Numbered from the stretch's first letter, positions 8,793 through 19,549 are shown. The stretch is 64,000 nt of DNA from Bog-473 sp963834405 (GCA_963834405.1 CAWIBX010000007.1:496001-560000), one strand, 5' to 3'. The notes: generated by a model not told the origin, from the sequence alone. Numbers and translations are program-made.

Positions 8793-8855
8793 CCGTCCTC
8801 CGCACTTGACCGTCTCCTGCCGCCGGCGGCGGCCTGACGGGTCCTCGGTCTGGGT

Positions 8856-10853
8856 CTAGGTCAGCTCGTATTCCGCCAGGTCGGGCTCCCGGGTCCGGGA
8901 CCAGTACTCCAACAGGTCGAACGGCCAGTTCTGCGTGACCCGGCCGTGCTTGTTCTTGTACCAGGTCGGCACGTCGGCCACGCCCCACACCATGCGGGCG
9001 TTGCCGTGCTGCATCTCGTCGGCGTAGCGCGCGTGGACGTCACGCCGGAGGGACATGGTGTGTTGTCCGGATTGCAACAGGCGCCCGATGGCCTCGACGA
9101 CGTAGCGCACCTGGCACTCCACCATGACGAGGATGCTGCCGTTGATGACGAGATTCGTGTTGGGCCCGTACAGCATGAAGAAGTTCGGAAACCCCGGCAC
9201 CGTGATACCGAGGTACGCCCGGGCGTCGCCGCTCCACTCCTCGTTGAGTTCCGTCCCGCCCGTGCCGAACACGCGCATCGGCGTGACGAAGTCGGAGGCC
9301 GTGAACCCCGTGCCGTAAATGAGCACGTCGGCCGGGTGCTCGACACCGTCGGACGTGCGCAGCCCGGCTTCGGTGATCTCGGCGATCGAGGTCGTCACGA
9401 CGTCGACGTGCGGGCGCCCCAGCGCGGCCGCCCAACGCCCGTCGTCGCGCAGCGCCCGCTTGGCGAAAGGAGGGAAACGAGGGACCATCTTCTCGAACAG
9501 CTCGTCGTCGACGACCTGCGCCCGCAGCACGTCGACGAGCATGGCCCGGATGAAGTCGTTGGCCTCGCTCACCGACTCGAGCGCCCCGCCGCCGGCCCCG
9601 GCCCCGGCGCCGGCACCCTTGTCCACCCAATCCGGGTCGACCCGCGCCGCGGAGAGCAGTCCCTCGTGCAGCATCCAGAACTGCGACAGGCGCTCCCAGC
9701 GCCCGTACATCGGCAAGAGGGCCAGAAGATCGAGATATGAGGGCGGGAAGGGGTCGTTGTAGTTGTCGGTGGGCAGCATCCACGGCGGTGTCCGTTGGTA
9801 CAGGTCCAGGTGCTCGACCTCGTCGACCAGGCAGGGGACGAACTGGGCGGCACTGGCGCCCGACCCGATCACGGCGACGCGCCGCCCCGCCAGCTCGACG
9901 GAGTCGTCCCAGGCGGCGGAGTGGAACGAGTCGCCGCCGAAGCGCTCGCGGCCGGGGATCGCGGGGAACGAGGGCCGGTTGAGCTGGCCCACGGCGCAGA
10001 CCACCGCATCGAACACCTCCGCCGACGGCCCACCCGGCCCGCCCGGCTCGCCGGCGGCGCCGCCGGCGCCGTCAGCCCCCGATCGCACCGTCAGCTGCCA
10101 CTCCCCCGTGCCGGCGTCGAAGCGGGCCTCGGTCACCTCCGTCCCGAAACGGATGCACTCGGAGATGCGCAGCTCCTTGGCCACGCCCTGCAGGTAGGCC
10201 AGCAGGTCGGGCTGGGACGAGAACCGGGAGGCCCAGTCGTTCGTCTGCGCGAACGAGAAGCTGTAGAGCTGGTTGGGCACGTCGACCCGGCAGCCCGGGT
10301 ACACGTTCTCCAACCAGGTGCCGCCGACCTCGTCGTTCTTCTCGAAGAGCGTCACGTCGATACCGGCCTGGCGCAGACGGTGGGCCGCGGCCAGTCCCGA
10401 GGCCCCCGCGCCGACCACGGCGCAGCGGAACGGGCGTCCCGCGTCGTCCACCTGCCACGACGGCGAGCGCGGGTCGCTGCCCGGGAGCGCCAGCTCCTCG
10501 GTGAGGAAGGTCTCCCAGGCGTCGGTCGAGCCCTGGCCCACCAGGAAGCCGAGGAGGCGTCGCAGCTCCGCCGGTGTCGGCGCGTGGTCGGGCCGCCCCG
10601 ACGCCACATGCACCCGGAACGTCTCGCCGGCCTGCCGGCGGGCCTCCGCCTCCTGCTCCGGGCCGAGCCCGCGGCCCGGGACGAGCAGCTGGGTCTGGTC
10701 CGGCGCGAACTCGTCGCGCAACAAGGTCAGGTCGCCGGTGACGTGTGCCACCGCGCACAGCAGCGGGTGCACCTCGGCCGCCGCGAAAGCCCGGTCGAGC
10801 CTGCCCGCTTCGATCACCTGCGCCGTTGGCGCTCCGGCAGCATCCCCACCCAT
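8856..10853 (-). CDS. Flavin-containing monooxygenase, Baeyer-Villiger type
   Basis: A 665-residue class B flavoprotein monooxygenase. After about 145 residues of N-terminal extension comes the FAD motif 'CAVVGAGASGLAAAHRLRQA' with 'EKNDEVGGTWLENVYPGCRV'. The Baeyer-Villiger signature FxGxxxHxxxWD is present as 'FGGDSFHSAAWDDS', followed by the NADP motif 'RRVAVIGSGASAAQFVP'. The C-terminus has 'LIYGTGFTASDF'. Such enzymes insert oxygen next to ketones or oxidise heteroatoms using NADPH and O2. An SDR oxidoreductase lies upstream on the same strand, 31 bases away, and could supply or remove a ketone. A Gly/Ala run around 9590-9625 is a low-complexity insertion. Confidence 0.93.
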   Translation of the reverse strand: MGGDAAGAPTAQVIEAGRLDRAFAAAEVHPLLCAVAHVTGDLTLLRDEFAPDQTQLLVPGRGLGPEQEAEARRQAGETFRVHVASGRPDHAPTPAELRRLLGFLVGQGSTDAWETFLTEELALPGSDPRSPSWQVDDAGRPFRCAVVGAGASGLAAAHRLRQAGIDVTLFEKNDEVGGTWLENVYPGCRVDVPNQLYSFSFAQTNDWASRFSSQPDLLAYLQGVAKELRISECIRFGTEVTEARFDAGTGEWQLTVRSGADGAGGAAGEPGGPGGPSAEVFDAVVCAVGQLNRPSFPAIPGRERFGGDSFHSAAWDDSVELAGRRVAVIGSGASAAQFVPCLVDEVEHLDLYQRTPPWMLPTDNYNDPFPPSYLDLLALLPMYGRWERLSQFWMLHEGLLSAARVDPDWVDKGAGAGAGAGGGALESVSEANDFIRAMLVDVLRAQVVDDELFEKMVPRFPPFAKRALRDDGRWAAALGRPHVDVVTTSIAEITEAGLRTSDGVEHPADVLIYGTGFTASDFVTPMRVFGTGGTELNEEWSGDARAYLGITVPGFPNFFMLYGPNTNLVINGSILVMVECQVRYVVEAIGRLLQSGQHTMSLRRDVHARYADEMQHGNARMVWGVADVPTWYKNKHGRVTQNWPFDLLEYWSRTREPDLAEYELT

Positions 10854-10884
10854 GACAGGAAGCCTAGGACCGGCTCCCGGTGGT

Positions 10885-11787
10885 TCAGCGCCCCATGTGC
10901 TGGACGAGCTGGGTCATTTGGCTGTTGATCTCCACCGCGCGCGGCAGCTTGTCCATGGCGGCGGCCAGTGACTCGGCCGTCCAGCGGTCGTCGGTCTCCA
11001 CGCTCTCCGCGATCGACCAGCCCGCGTAAATCCCCACGGAACCGCCGTAGACGCTGAACACCTGGCCGTTGAACGGGCAGGTCTCCGCCGCCAGGACGGC
11101 CACGAGCGGCGAGACGTTCTCGGGGTCGAAGAGGTGCTGCTGCATCGACTCGCCCATACCCGGTGTCTGCAGCGTGAGCCGCGTCCGGGCCACGGGCGCG
11201 ATGCAGTTGGCCCGCACGCCGTAGCGGTTGAGCTCCATCGCGTTCACGACCGTCATCGCCGCGATGCCGGCCTTGGCCGCCGAGTAGTTCGTCTGGCCCA
11301 CATTGCCGTGCAGGCCTGCACCCGAGCTGGTGTTGACGATGGCACGATCCGTCACCGTCCCGGCCTTGGCCTGCTCGCGCCAGTAGTCCGCGGCGTGCCT
11401 GGTCACGTTGAACGTGCCCTTCAGGTGCACGGCGATCACGTCGTCGAATTCCTGCTCGCTCATTGAGACGAGCATGCGGTCCCGCAGGATGCCGGCGTTG
11501 TTGACCACGACGTGCAGGTCACCGAAGGCCGACACAGCCTGGTCCACCATCGACTTGGCGCCGGCGAAGGAGCTGACGCTGTCGGTGTTCGCGACCGCCT
11601 GTCCCCCGGCGGCCGTGATCTCGTCCGCGACCGCCTGCGCCGCCGACGTGTCCGAACCCGAGCCGTCGATGGCCCCGCCCAGGTCGTTCACCAAAACCTT
11701 CGCTCCTAGCGAGGCGAACAGGAGCGCGTGTTCTCGGCCGATCCCGCGTCCCCCTCCGGTGATGATCGCCACTCGGTGCTGCAACAT
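10885..11787 (-). CDS. SDR-family oxidoreductase (3-oxoacyl reductase / HSD17B4-like)
   Basis: A 300-residue classical short-chain dehydrogenase. The cofactor motif is 'AIITGGGRGIGREHALLF', NNAG is in 'VVNNAGILRDRM', and the catalytic YxxxK is 'YSAAKAG'. The loop 'VLVNDLGGAIDGSGSD' is typical of the SDRs related to peroxisomal multifunctional enzyme type 2 (3-hydroxyacyl-CoA dehydrogenases). An NAD(H)-linked dehydrogenase of a fatty acid or steroid side chain is likely. The frame is open to 11868, but ATG 11787 with AAAGGACGG upstream begins right at the Rossmann fold. Its downstream neighbour is the Baeyer-Villiger monooxygenase. Confidence 0.9.
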   Translation of the reverse strand: MLQHRVAIITGGGRGIGREHALLFASLGAKVLVNDLGGAIDGSGSDTSAAQAVADEITAAGGQAVANTDSVSSFAGAKSMVDQAVSAFGDLHVVVNNAGILRDRMLVSMSEQEFDDVIAVHLKGTFNVTRHAADYWREQAKAGTVTDRAIVNTSSGAGLHGNVGQTNYSAAKAGIAAMTVVNAMELNRYGVRANCIAPVARTRLTLQTPGMGESMQQHLFDPENVSPLVAVLAAETCPFNGQVFSVYGGSVGIYAGWSIAESVETDDRWTAESLAAAMDKLPRAVEINSQMTQLVQHMGR

Positions 11788-11883
11788 GGTCCAGCCGTCC
11801 TTTCGATCCGGGTCAGACCGCCGGGGCGACACCGTGGGGGCCGCCGGCGGACCGGGGAACGATGACAACGACCCTCGCCGCTG

Positions 11884-13152
11884 TCAAACTCGCTGTTCTT
11901 CGAGGCGACGCGCCAGGAACCGCCTCTCGGCGTCGGTGCTCGCCAGGGCGAGCGCCTCGCGGTAGGCGGCGGCTGCGTCGTCGGTGCGCCCGAGCCGCCG
12001 CAGCATGTCCGCCCTGGCCGCCGGAAGGAGGTGATAGTTCCGCAGCCCTCCCTCGTCGGTCAGCCGTTCCACCATGCGGAGGCCGGCGTCGGGACCGACG
12101 GCGAAGGACACCGCGACGGCATGGTTGAGCTCCACGACGGGCGAGGGTGCCATGTCGGCCAGCCGTTCGTACAGGGCGGCGATCTCCACCCAGTCGGTGT
12201 CCGCGGCGTCGCTGGCCTGCGCGTGACAGGCGGCGATGGCGGCCTGCACCTGAAAGGGTCCGGGACGCCGAAGGCGAAAGGCGGCATGGAGCACCGTCGC
12301 CGCCTCTGTGATCTGGTCGGCGTCCCACTGCGCCCGGACCTGCTCCTCCAGGACGACGAGGTCGCCACGCTCGTCGAGTCGCGCCTCGCTGCGGGCGTCG
12401 TGGAAGAGCATCAGCGCGAGCAACCCCAGCGCCTCCGGCTCGTCGGGCATCAGCGTGCACAGGGTGCGGGTGAGGCGGATCGCCTCTGCCGTCAGGCTCT
12501 GGCGGATGAAGTCCTCTCCCGCCGTGGCCGAATAGCCCTCGTTGAAGAGGAGGTAGAGGACGGCCAGCACGGCGCCCGTGCGGTCGACGAGCTGCGACGC
12601 CGGTGGCACCCGGAACGGGATGCCCGCGTTGTGGATCTTCTTCTTCGCCCGGGTCAGGCGCTGCGCCATGGTCGGCTCGGGAACGAGGAAGGCCCGCGCG
12701 ATCTCCGGCGTGGTCATGCCCGCCAGTGTGCGCAGCGTCAAGGCCACCTGGGCCTCGAAGGAGAGCGCAGGGTGACAGCAGGTGAACATCAGGCGCAGGC
12801 GGTCGTCGGGCACCTCGGCTTCGACTCCGTCCGTGTTCGTCTCCCTCGAGTCATCGGGCTCGCCGGCCTCCGTCAATCTGGCCATGCCCGCCACCTCTTG
12901 CAGCTTCCGCGCACCGACCTGGTCCCGTCGCAGCAAGTCGAGGGCGCGGTTCCGGGCGACGGTCGTGAGCCACGCGCCGGGCCGGCGCGGGATGCCCTCG
13001 CGGGGCCAGCGTTCGGCCGCCCGCGTGAAGGCATCCTGCGCGCACTCCTCGGCGACGTCCCAATCACCGGTGAGGCGGATGAGTGTCGCCACCACACGGC
13101 CCCACTCCTCGTGGAAGGCGTCGGTGATTGCGTCCTGTACGGCGGGGCTCAC
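11884..13152 (-). CDS. ECF42 RNA polymerase sigma factor with C-terminal TPR-like domain
   Basis: A 422-residue sigma-70 factor. Region 2 is 'WGRVVATLIRLTGDWDVAEE' followed by 'CAQDAFTRAAERWP'; region 4 includes 'LTLRTLAGMTTPEIARAFLV'. The long C-terminal part has 'LYLLFNEGYSATAGEDFIRQ' and helical TPR-like repeats ('ALYERLADMAPSPVVELNHA'). This defines the ECF42 group, which has no classical anti-sigma factor and relies on the C-terminal extension. Its ATG overlaps the stop codon of the upstream YciI gene by four bases (ATGA), so the two are co-translated, as is standard for this group. Confidence 0.95.
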   Translation of the reverse strand: MSPAVQDAITDAFHEEWGRVVATLIRLTGDWDVAEECAQDAFTRAAERWPREGIPRRPGAWLTTVARNRALDLLRRDQVGARKLQEVAGMARLTEAGEPDDSRETNTDGVEAEVPDDRLRLMFTCCHPALSFEAQVALTLRTLAGMTTPEIARAFLVPEPTMAQRLTRAKKKIHNAGIPFRVPPASQLVDRTGAVLAVLYLLFNEGYSATAGEDFIRQSLTAEAIRLTRTLCTLMPDEPEALGLLALMLFHDARSEARLDERGDLVVLEEQVRAQWDADQITEAATVLHAAFRLRRPGPFQVQAAIAACHAQASDAADTDWVEIAALYERLADMAPSPVVELNHAVAVSFAVGPDAGLRMVERLTDEGGLRNYHLLPAARADMLRRLGRTDDAAAAYREALALASTDAERRFLARRLEEQRV

Positions 13153-13496
13153 ATCTCCCAGATCGGCCTCACCTCAATGCTGCCGGTCAGCGCACCCGGG
13201 AGCTTCGCCGCGACATCGAGGGCCTCGTCCAGGTCCTTGCAGTCCACCACGAAGTAGCCGCCCAGCTGCTCCTTGGTCTCGGCGAACGGGCCGTCGGTGG
13301 ACAGCACCTCGCCGTTGCGAACCCGCACCGTCGTGGCGTCGCCCACGGGCCGCAGGCGCTCTCCGCCTTGCAGGATGCCGCGGTCGGTCATCGCCTTCAT
13401 CCACTCGCCGTACGCGTTGAGCGTGGACGCGTCCTCCTCGTCGGAGACAGCAGTCCGGGCGCTCTCTTCGCCCGCGATCAGCAACAGGTATCGCAT
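13149..13496 (-). CDS. YciI/DGPF-domain protein paired with ECF42
   Basis: A 115-residue ferredoxin-like fold protein. It starts with 'MRYLLLIAGEE', carries the 'STDGPFAETKEQLGGYFVVD' DGPF motif, and ends with 'GSIEVRPIWEM'. DGPF proteins are near-obligatory partners of ECF42 sigma factors in actinobacteria; their biochemical activity is not established. It is the first gene of the operon and its stop overlaps the sigma factor start. The ATG at 13496 is preceded by a GGAGGGACC-type ribosome site. Confidence 0.92.
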   Translation of the reverse strand: MRYLLLIAGEESARTAVSDEEDASTLNAYGEWMKAMTDRGILQGGERLRPVGDATTVRVRNGEVLSTDGPFAETKEQLGGYFVVDCKDLDEALDVAAKLPGALTGSIEVRPIWEM

Positions 13497-13593
13497 CGGT
13501 CCCTCCTTGTCGGGATCTCAGGGATGGTGTCGCTCCTACGACGATCAGAACCCCCCGGATCGACAGCTCTACCGGAAAAACCCTGCCGGGCGT

Positions 13594-14547
13594 TCAGGCA
13601 TGGCTCCCGAGCTCGTGTTCCAGGTGGCCGGCCGACTCGAACTGCAGCGTGGAGTGGCCCACGTCGAAGTGCCCCGAGAGGCACTCCTGCAGGTGGTCGA
13701 GCACCCGCCCGGCGTCGCCGCTGCGGAAGCACTCGTCCGTCACGACGACGTGGGCCGTCAGGATGGGCAGCGACGAGGTGAGCGTCCAGGCGTGGAGGTC
13801 GTGGACCGACTGGACCTGGGGCAGCTCCAGCAGGTGCGTGCGCACCTCCTCCAGGTCGATGTCCTCGGGGGTCGCCTCGAGCAGGATGTGCACGGCCGGG
13901 CGGAGCAGCTGGACGGCCGCCCGCAGCATCAGGAGGACCACGACCAGCGAGGCGATGGGGTCGGCCCGGTTGAACCCGGTGGCCACGATCACGATGCCGG
14001 CGATGAGCGTCCCGGCGAACCCGTACAGGTCCGTCAGGATGTGGCGGTACGCGCCCTCGATGTTCAGCGACTGCCTGTTCGCCCGCGACACCGTCACCGT
14101 GGCGGCCAGGTTCACTGCCACCCCCACGGCGGCCACCACGATCAGCACCGCGCCGTCGACGGACGACGGCCGCAGGAGCCGCACGATCGCTTCGAAGCTG
14201 ACCAGCGCCGCCACCACGAGGAGCGCGATCGCGTTCAACGCCGCGGCCAGGATCTCCGCCCGCTTCAACCCGTAGGTGTGCGAGCCGGTCTCGGGCCGGG
14301 CGGCCAGGTTGAGGGCGAGGAGCGAGCAGGCGATCGCCCCCACGTCCACCAGCATGTGGCCGGCGTCGGCCAGCAGCGCCAGCGAATTGGCGAAGACGGC
14401 GGCGGCCACCTCGAACGCCATGAAGGCGATCAGGAGGCCGAGCGCGACGATCAGCAGGCGCCGGTCGGTCCACCCGGGTCGCCCTCCGTGTGCGTGGCCG
14501 TGTCCCCTCGCCCCGAGAGTGGGCCCGTCGGTGTGGCGTGCGACCAT
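13594..14547 (-). CDS. Cation diffusion facilitator (CzcD-like metal efflux)
   Basis: A 317-residue inner-membrane CDF transporter. A His-rich N-terminus ('GARGHGHAHGGRP') precedes about six membrane helices. The metal site of helix II is 'SLALLADAGHMLVDVGAIA' (D-A-G-H ... D) and helix V has the matching 'FAGTLIAGIVIV' region. The cytoplasmic domain begins near 'DLEEVRTHLLELPQVQSVHD' and has 'DLHAWTLTSSLPILTAHVVV'. The family exchanges Zn, Co, Cd or Ni for protons. It starts 14 bases after the ArsR-type repressor gene on the same strand, which indicates metal-induced efflux. Confidence 0.93.
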   Translation of the reverse strand: MVARHTDGPTLGARGHGHAHGGRPGWTDRRLLIVALGLLIAFMAFEVAAAVFANSLALLADAGHMLVDVGAIACSLLALNLAARPETGSHTYGLKRAEILAAALNAIALLVVAALVSFEAIVRLLRPSSVDGAVLIVVAAVGVAVNLAATVTVSRANRQSLNIEGAYRHILTDLYGFAGTLIAGIVIVATGFNRADPIASLVVVLLMLRAAVQLLRPAVHILLEATPEDIDLEEVRTHLLELPQVQSVHDLHAWTLTSSLPILTAHVVVTDECFRSGDAGRVLDHLQECLSGHFDVGHSTLQFESAGHLEHELGSHA

Positions 14548-14561
14548 CGGCCTTGGCGCCT

Positions 14562-14927
14562 TCAGCCGCCCGCCGTCACGTGGTCGGCGTGCGTCAAGAC
14601 CTCTTCGACCAGCCGGCGCACGTGGACGTCGTCGATCACGTAGAAGATGCGCGTGCCTTCGCGGCGGCTCCGCACCAGCCGCGCCAGCCGCAGCTTGGCG
14701 AGATGCTGCGAGACCGCAGCCGGCTGCGCCCCCACCAGCTCGGCCAGCTCGTTGACCGGGTGCTCACCCTCCATAAGCGCCCAGATCACGCGCAGCCGTG
14801 TCTCGTCCCCGAGGAGCTTGAGCATCCCCACGGCCGAGTGGAACTCCTCGCCCGAGGGTTCGCCGGTCCGGCTCCCGGCCGAGGCCTTGGGCCTCCCGGG
14901 CGATTCCATCGCTATCTGCGCAGCCAC
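14562..14927 (-). CDS. ArsR/SmtB-family metalloregulator (NmtR/KmtR-like)
   Basis: A winged-helix repressor of 121 residues. The DNA-reading part is 'KLLGDETRLRVIWALMEGEH' then 'NELAELVGAQPAAVSQHLAK'; the wing is 'SRREGTRIFYVI'. The C-terminal helix 'DVHVRRLVEEVLTHADH' has the Asp/His spacing of the alpha-5 metal sites of NmtR/KmtR/CzrA proteins, so Zn, Ni or Co is the likely ligand; the conserved Cys pair of the arsenic type is missing. The GTG at 14927 lies about 7 bases after a -10 box, so the transcript may be leaderless; ATG 14909 is the alternative start. The gene probably represses itself and the CDF gene behind it. Confidence 0.92.
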   Translation of the reverse strand: MAAQIAMESPGRPKASAGSRTGEPSGEEFHSAVGMLKLLGDETRLRVIWALMEGEHPVNELAELVGAQPAAVSQHLAKLRLARLVRSRREGTRIFYVIDDVHVRRLVEEVLTHADHVTAGG

Positions 14928-14934
14928 GCAGATA
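14913..14934. promoter_or_regulatory. Putative ArsR-family operator
   Basis: TATCTGCG-CAGCCA-CGCAGATA is a perfect 8-bp inverted repeat with a 6-base spacer. It abuts the -10 hexamer and covers the expected transcription start. Its size and position match operators of ArsR/SmtB repressors. Confidence 0.7.
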
Positions 14935-14962
14935 CTATAGCAACCGCAGTCTCAGCTGTCTA
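14934..14962 (-). promoter_or_regulatory. Promoter of the arsR-CDF operon
   Basis: On the minus strand TAGACA (14962-14957) and TATAGT (14939-14934) are 17 bases apart, close to the housekeeping sigma consensus. The predicted transcription start falls at or next to the GTG start codon of the repressor. Confidence 0.7.
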
Positions 14963-15132
14963 CGGGCGGTAGCCCCGAGGGACCTCCTCCCCCGGATGTA
15001 CGTACAGGTGTGCGGATATATCGCCGAAAAGGTGGCGCCACCCGGGGCGAGGGAGCGGCATCGCCGACCGACGACGAAGGAGACCGAGGGACCCCGCCCC
15101 CAGACCCCAGGCTCGAACCCCAGTCGCCCCCC

Positions 15133-16710
<1,578 letters not shown>

Positions 16711-17067
16711 CAGGTCCCCCGCCGCGGCCCGGAAGAAAGAAACGTCTTCCCGGACATGGCGCGAATGGTAGGTCGCCGCCCCGGAACCACGGCGTCATGC
16801 CCGGCGGCCTGCATCCTCCCGCCTGACAATCCGCCCCTACACACCCGTTCCGTGCGTGCACCGCCCGATTCGCAACGTCGCTGCCACCATCCGGAGACCT
16901 CCGTGCGGCAGGCTTGGCGCCGAGTTTCCGCGGTGCCCGCGTCGTTCAAGACAGGTTCGGACGGTGCCGATGGAACTCGGAGCGGCACCCGTTCGGGTTA
17001 GGAATTGCCGCGCGCGGAACGCACACCTACGGACATGGCGAGCTGGCAGGGACTAGGGGGCACATCG
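16711..17067. other. Intergenic region between divergent genes
   Basis: This 357-base stretch separates the divergently transcribed PBP2 and the large repeat protein. It must hold both promoters. I see no gene, no clear hairpin and no repeat of the intergenic palindrome family found in the island. Confidence 0.6.
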
Positions 17068-19362
17068 ATGAGGCACAGCGCGAGGCGACGGGTCCGGAAG
17101 TTCGGCATCCCGGGCGTCGTGACCAGCGCCGCGGCCGGGCTCGCCCTGGCCACCGTGATGCAGGCCGCGCCGGCCGCGCACGGCACGGAGATCGCGCACG
17201 GCTTCAGCCCCGCCCTCAAGTGGACACAGACGCTCCCTGACGCGGGCAACCCGATTGCGCTGTCGTCTCCCAACGTCGCCGACCTGGACGGCCAGCCGGC
17301 CGTCGTCGTCGGCGACCGGGCCGGGAGCGTCTGGGCCTTCCATCTTTCGGGCGGCTCCGCCGTCGGCGGGTGGCCCTTCCACGCGGGTGCACCGGTCGAC
17401 TCGTCGCCCTCGGTGGCCCCGATCGACGCCAACGGCACGGACACCGTCTACGTGGGCACCGGCAACGCGGCCGACCCCATGGCGGGCGGCTACCAGGCCA
17501 TCGCGCCGAACGGCGGCAACCAATGGTTCGTCCAGGAGTCGAACCCGCCGACCGATGCCGCCGACCCCCACTCGGCCGTGTCCGCCTCGCTGACCGTCGG
17601 CGCGTACGCCGGCGGCTACGGCGTCGAGGCTGGTTCGCTCGGGCAGTACACCTACGCCCTGACCGCGGGGGGAGGCGCCATGATGGGCGGCTTCCCGTGG
17701 TTCTCGGCTGATTCGGTGTTCTCGACCGCGGCGGTGGCCGACCTCTACTCGGACGGCGACAACGAGATCATCTCGGGCGGCGACTCCAGCGCCGGCCTCG
17801 CCTACGGGGAGAACTACGCCAACGGCGGGCACATCCGCATCCTCTCGAGCGCGGGCAACTCGGGCGCGGCGAACCCCAACGGCGGGCTGCTCTGCCAGTT
17901 CGACACCGACCAGAACATCGACCGCTCCTCGCCGGCGGTGGGGCAGTTCCTCTCGGGCGGCGGCGTGGGCATCGCCATCGGCGACGGGAGCTTCTTCCCG
18001 GGTGCCTCGGACAGCAACAAGGTCTTCGCCATCAACACGGGCTGTGGCCTCGCCTGGAGCCAAACCCTGGACGGGATCACGGCCGACTCGCCGGCGTTGG
18101 CCAACGTGCAGGGGACCGGCCAGCTCGACGTCGTGGAGGGGACGCAGACCGGCGCCAGCAGCGGGACCATCTACGTGCTCGACGGGACCAACGGCAACAT
18201 CGTGTGGTCGGCCGGAACGTCCGGTGCCGTGATCGGCTCGCCGGTCACGGCTGACCTCACCGGGGGCGGCTACCAGGACGTGATCGTCCCGACCACCAAC
18301 GGCATCGACATCTTCGACGGCAAGTCGGGCGCGGAGGTCGACACCTTGGGGACTACGTACGGGTTCCAGAGCTCGCCGCTGGTGACCGACGACCCCGACG
18401 GGCACATCGGCATCACCGGAGCGGGGTACTCGCAGGTGGGAGCCACCCTGGTCGGCCAGATCCTCCACTGGGAGATCGACAACACCAGCGGCTCCGGTTC
18501 GAGCGTCAACGAACGGGGCGCCTGGCCGCAGTTCCACCACGACCCGCAGCTGACGGGTGACGCCGGCACGCCGCCCCCGACCATCGAGGTGCCGTGCAAC
18601 GCACCGCAGGGCGCGCCCGACGGCTACCTGCTGTCGGCGTCGGACGGTGGCGTGTTCGACTACGGCAACATCCCGTTCTGCGGCTCGACGGGCAACATCC
18701 ACCTCAACAAGCCCGTGGTGGGAACGGCGCTCACCGAGAACGGCGGGGGCTACTGGGAGGTCGCGTCCGACGGCGGCATCTTCGCCTTCGGCGACGCCGG
18801 CTTCCACGGCAGCACGGGCAACATCACGCTGAACGCACCCATCGTCGGCATGGCGGCGACACCCGACGGGGGCGGCTACTGGCTGGTGGCGTCGGACGGC
18901 GGGATCTTCAGCTTCGGCGATGCCGGCTTCTACGGCAGTACCGGAGCGCTCCACCTCAACCGGCCCATCGTGGGCATGGCGGCGACACCTTCAGGGCACG
19001 GCTACTGGCTCGTGGCGTCCGACGGGGGCATCTTCTCCTTCGGCGACGCCACCTTCTACGGGTCGATGGGTGGCACACCGTTGAATGCCCCGATCGTGGG
19101 CATGGCGACCGACTCGCAGAGGGGCGGCTACTGGGAGGTGGCGTCCGACGGCGGCATCTTCTCGTTCAACGCGCCCTTCCTCGGTTCGACCGGCAACATC
19201 CGCCTCAACGCGCCGATCGTCGGCATGGAGGCCAACCGCGACGGGTCGGGCTACCGCTTCGTCGCGTCCGACGGCGGCATCTTCTCGTTCAATGCCCCGT
19301 TCTTCGGCTCCATGGGTGGGAAACCACTGAACAAACCGGTCGTCGCCATGGCCGGGGCCTGA
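17068..19362 (+). CDS. Secreted beta-propeller/FG-GAP protein with C-terminal 'SDGGIFSFGDA' repeats
   Basis: A 764-residue exported protein. ATG 17068, behind AGGGGG, opens a signal peptide ('GVVTSAAAGLALATVMQAAP'). Residues about 45-500 form an FG-GAP/VCBS-like propeller with recurring 'SPNVADLDGQPAVVVGDRAG' and 'VADLYSDGDNEIISGGD' type units. The last 250 residues hold about six units of 40-45 residues built around 'GYWLVASDGGIFSFGDAGFY' and 'GSTGNI.LNAPIVGMAATP'. The tail repeat is frequent in exported acidimicrobial proteins and may bind a surface ligand, but its function is unknown. There is no LPxTG motif or C-terminal membrane anchor, so the protein is probably released or held non-covalently. 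Confidence 0.88.
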   Translation: MRHSARRRVRKFGIPGVVTSAAAGLALATVMQAAPAAHGTEIAHGFSPALKWTQTLPDAGNPIALSSPNVADLDGQPAVVVGDRAGSVWAFHLSGGSAVGGWPFHAGAPVDSSPSVAPIDANGTDTVYVGTGNAADPMAGGYQAIAPNGGNQWFVQESNPPTDAADPHSAVSASLTVGAYAGGYGVEAGSLGQYTYALTAGGGAMMGGFPWFSADSVFSTAAVADLYSDGDNEIISGGDSSAGLAYGENYANGGHIRILSSAGNSGAANPNGGLLCQFDTDQNIDRSSPAVGQFLSGGGVGIAIGDGSFFPGASDSNKVFAINTGCGLAWSQTLDGITADSPALANVQGTGQLDVVEGTQTGASSGTIYVLDGTNGNIVWSAGTSGAVIGSPVTADLTGGGYQDVIVPTTNGIDIFDGKSGAEVDTLGTTYGFQSSPLVTDDPDGHIGITGAGYSQVGATLVGQILHWEIDNTSGSGSSVNERGAWPQFHHDPQLTGDAGTPPPTIEVPCNAPQGAPDGYLLSASDGGVFDYGNIPFCGSTGNIHLNKPVVGTALTENGGGYWEVASDGGIFAFGDAGFHGSTGNITLNAPIVGMAATPDGGGYWLVASDGGIFSFGDAGFYGSTGALHLNRPIVGMAATPSGHGYWLVASDGGIFSFGDATFYGSMGGTPLNAPIVGMATDSQRGGYWEVASDGGIFSFNAPFLGSTGNIRLNAPIVGMEANRDGSGYRFVASDGGIFSFNAPFFGSMGGKPLNKPVVAMAGA

Positions 19363-19549
19363 CCCGAGCCCACCGCCCCGGCACGCCCGTACCATCGGGG
19401 GCGCAGGCGACTCCCTCAACCAGCGCATGCAAGAGGCCGGGCAGTTCGGCGCCACGTGGGGCGCCCACGTCCCCCTGCCGTACCTTCGCGACGAGTAGCA
19501 GACCCGGTTCGGCCCTAGGAGCGAGTCGCCGGGGCCACCGCCCTCCTGC

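Noticed and set aside
9795..10928. A 377-codon plus-strand frame opposite the monooxygenase
   Set aside because: The minus-strand product has FAD, NADP and Baeyer-Villiger signatures; the plus frame is a composition artefact.
17053..18954. A 633-codon minus-strand frame opposite the repeat protein
   Set aside because: The plus-strand gene has a signal peptide and ordered repeats; the minus frame mirrors them only by codon bias.
18600..19362. Possible CRISPR array
   Set aside because: The repeats are about 135 bp, in frame and coding, with no unique spacers. No cas genes occur in the window.
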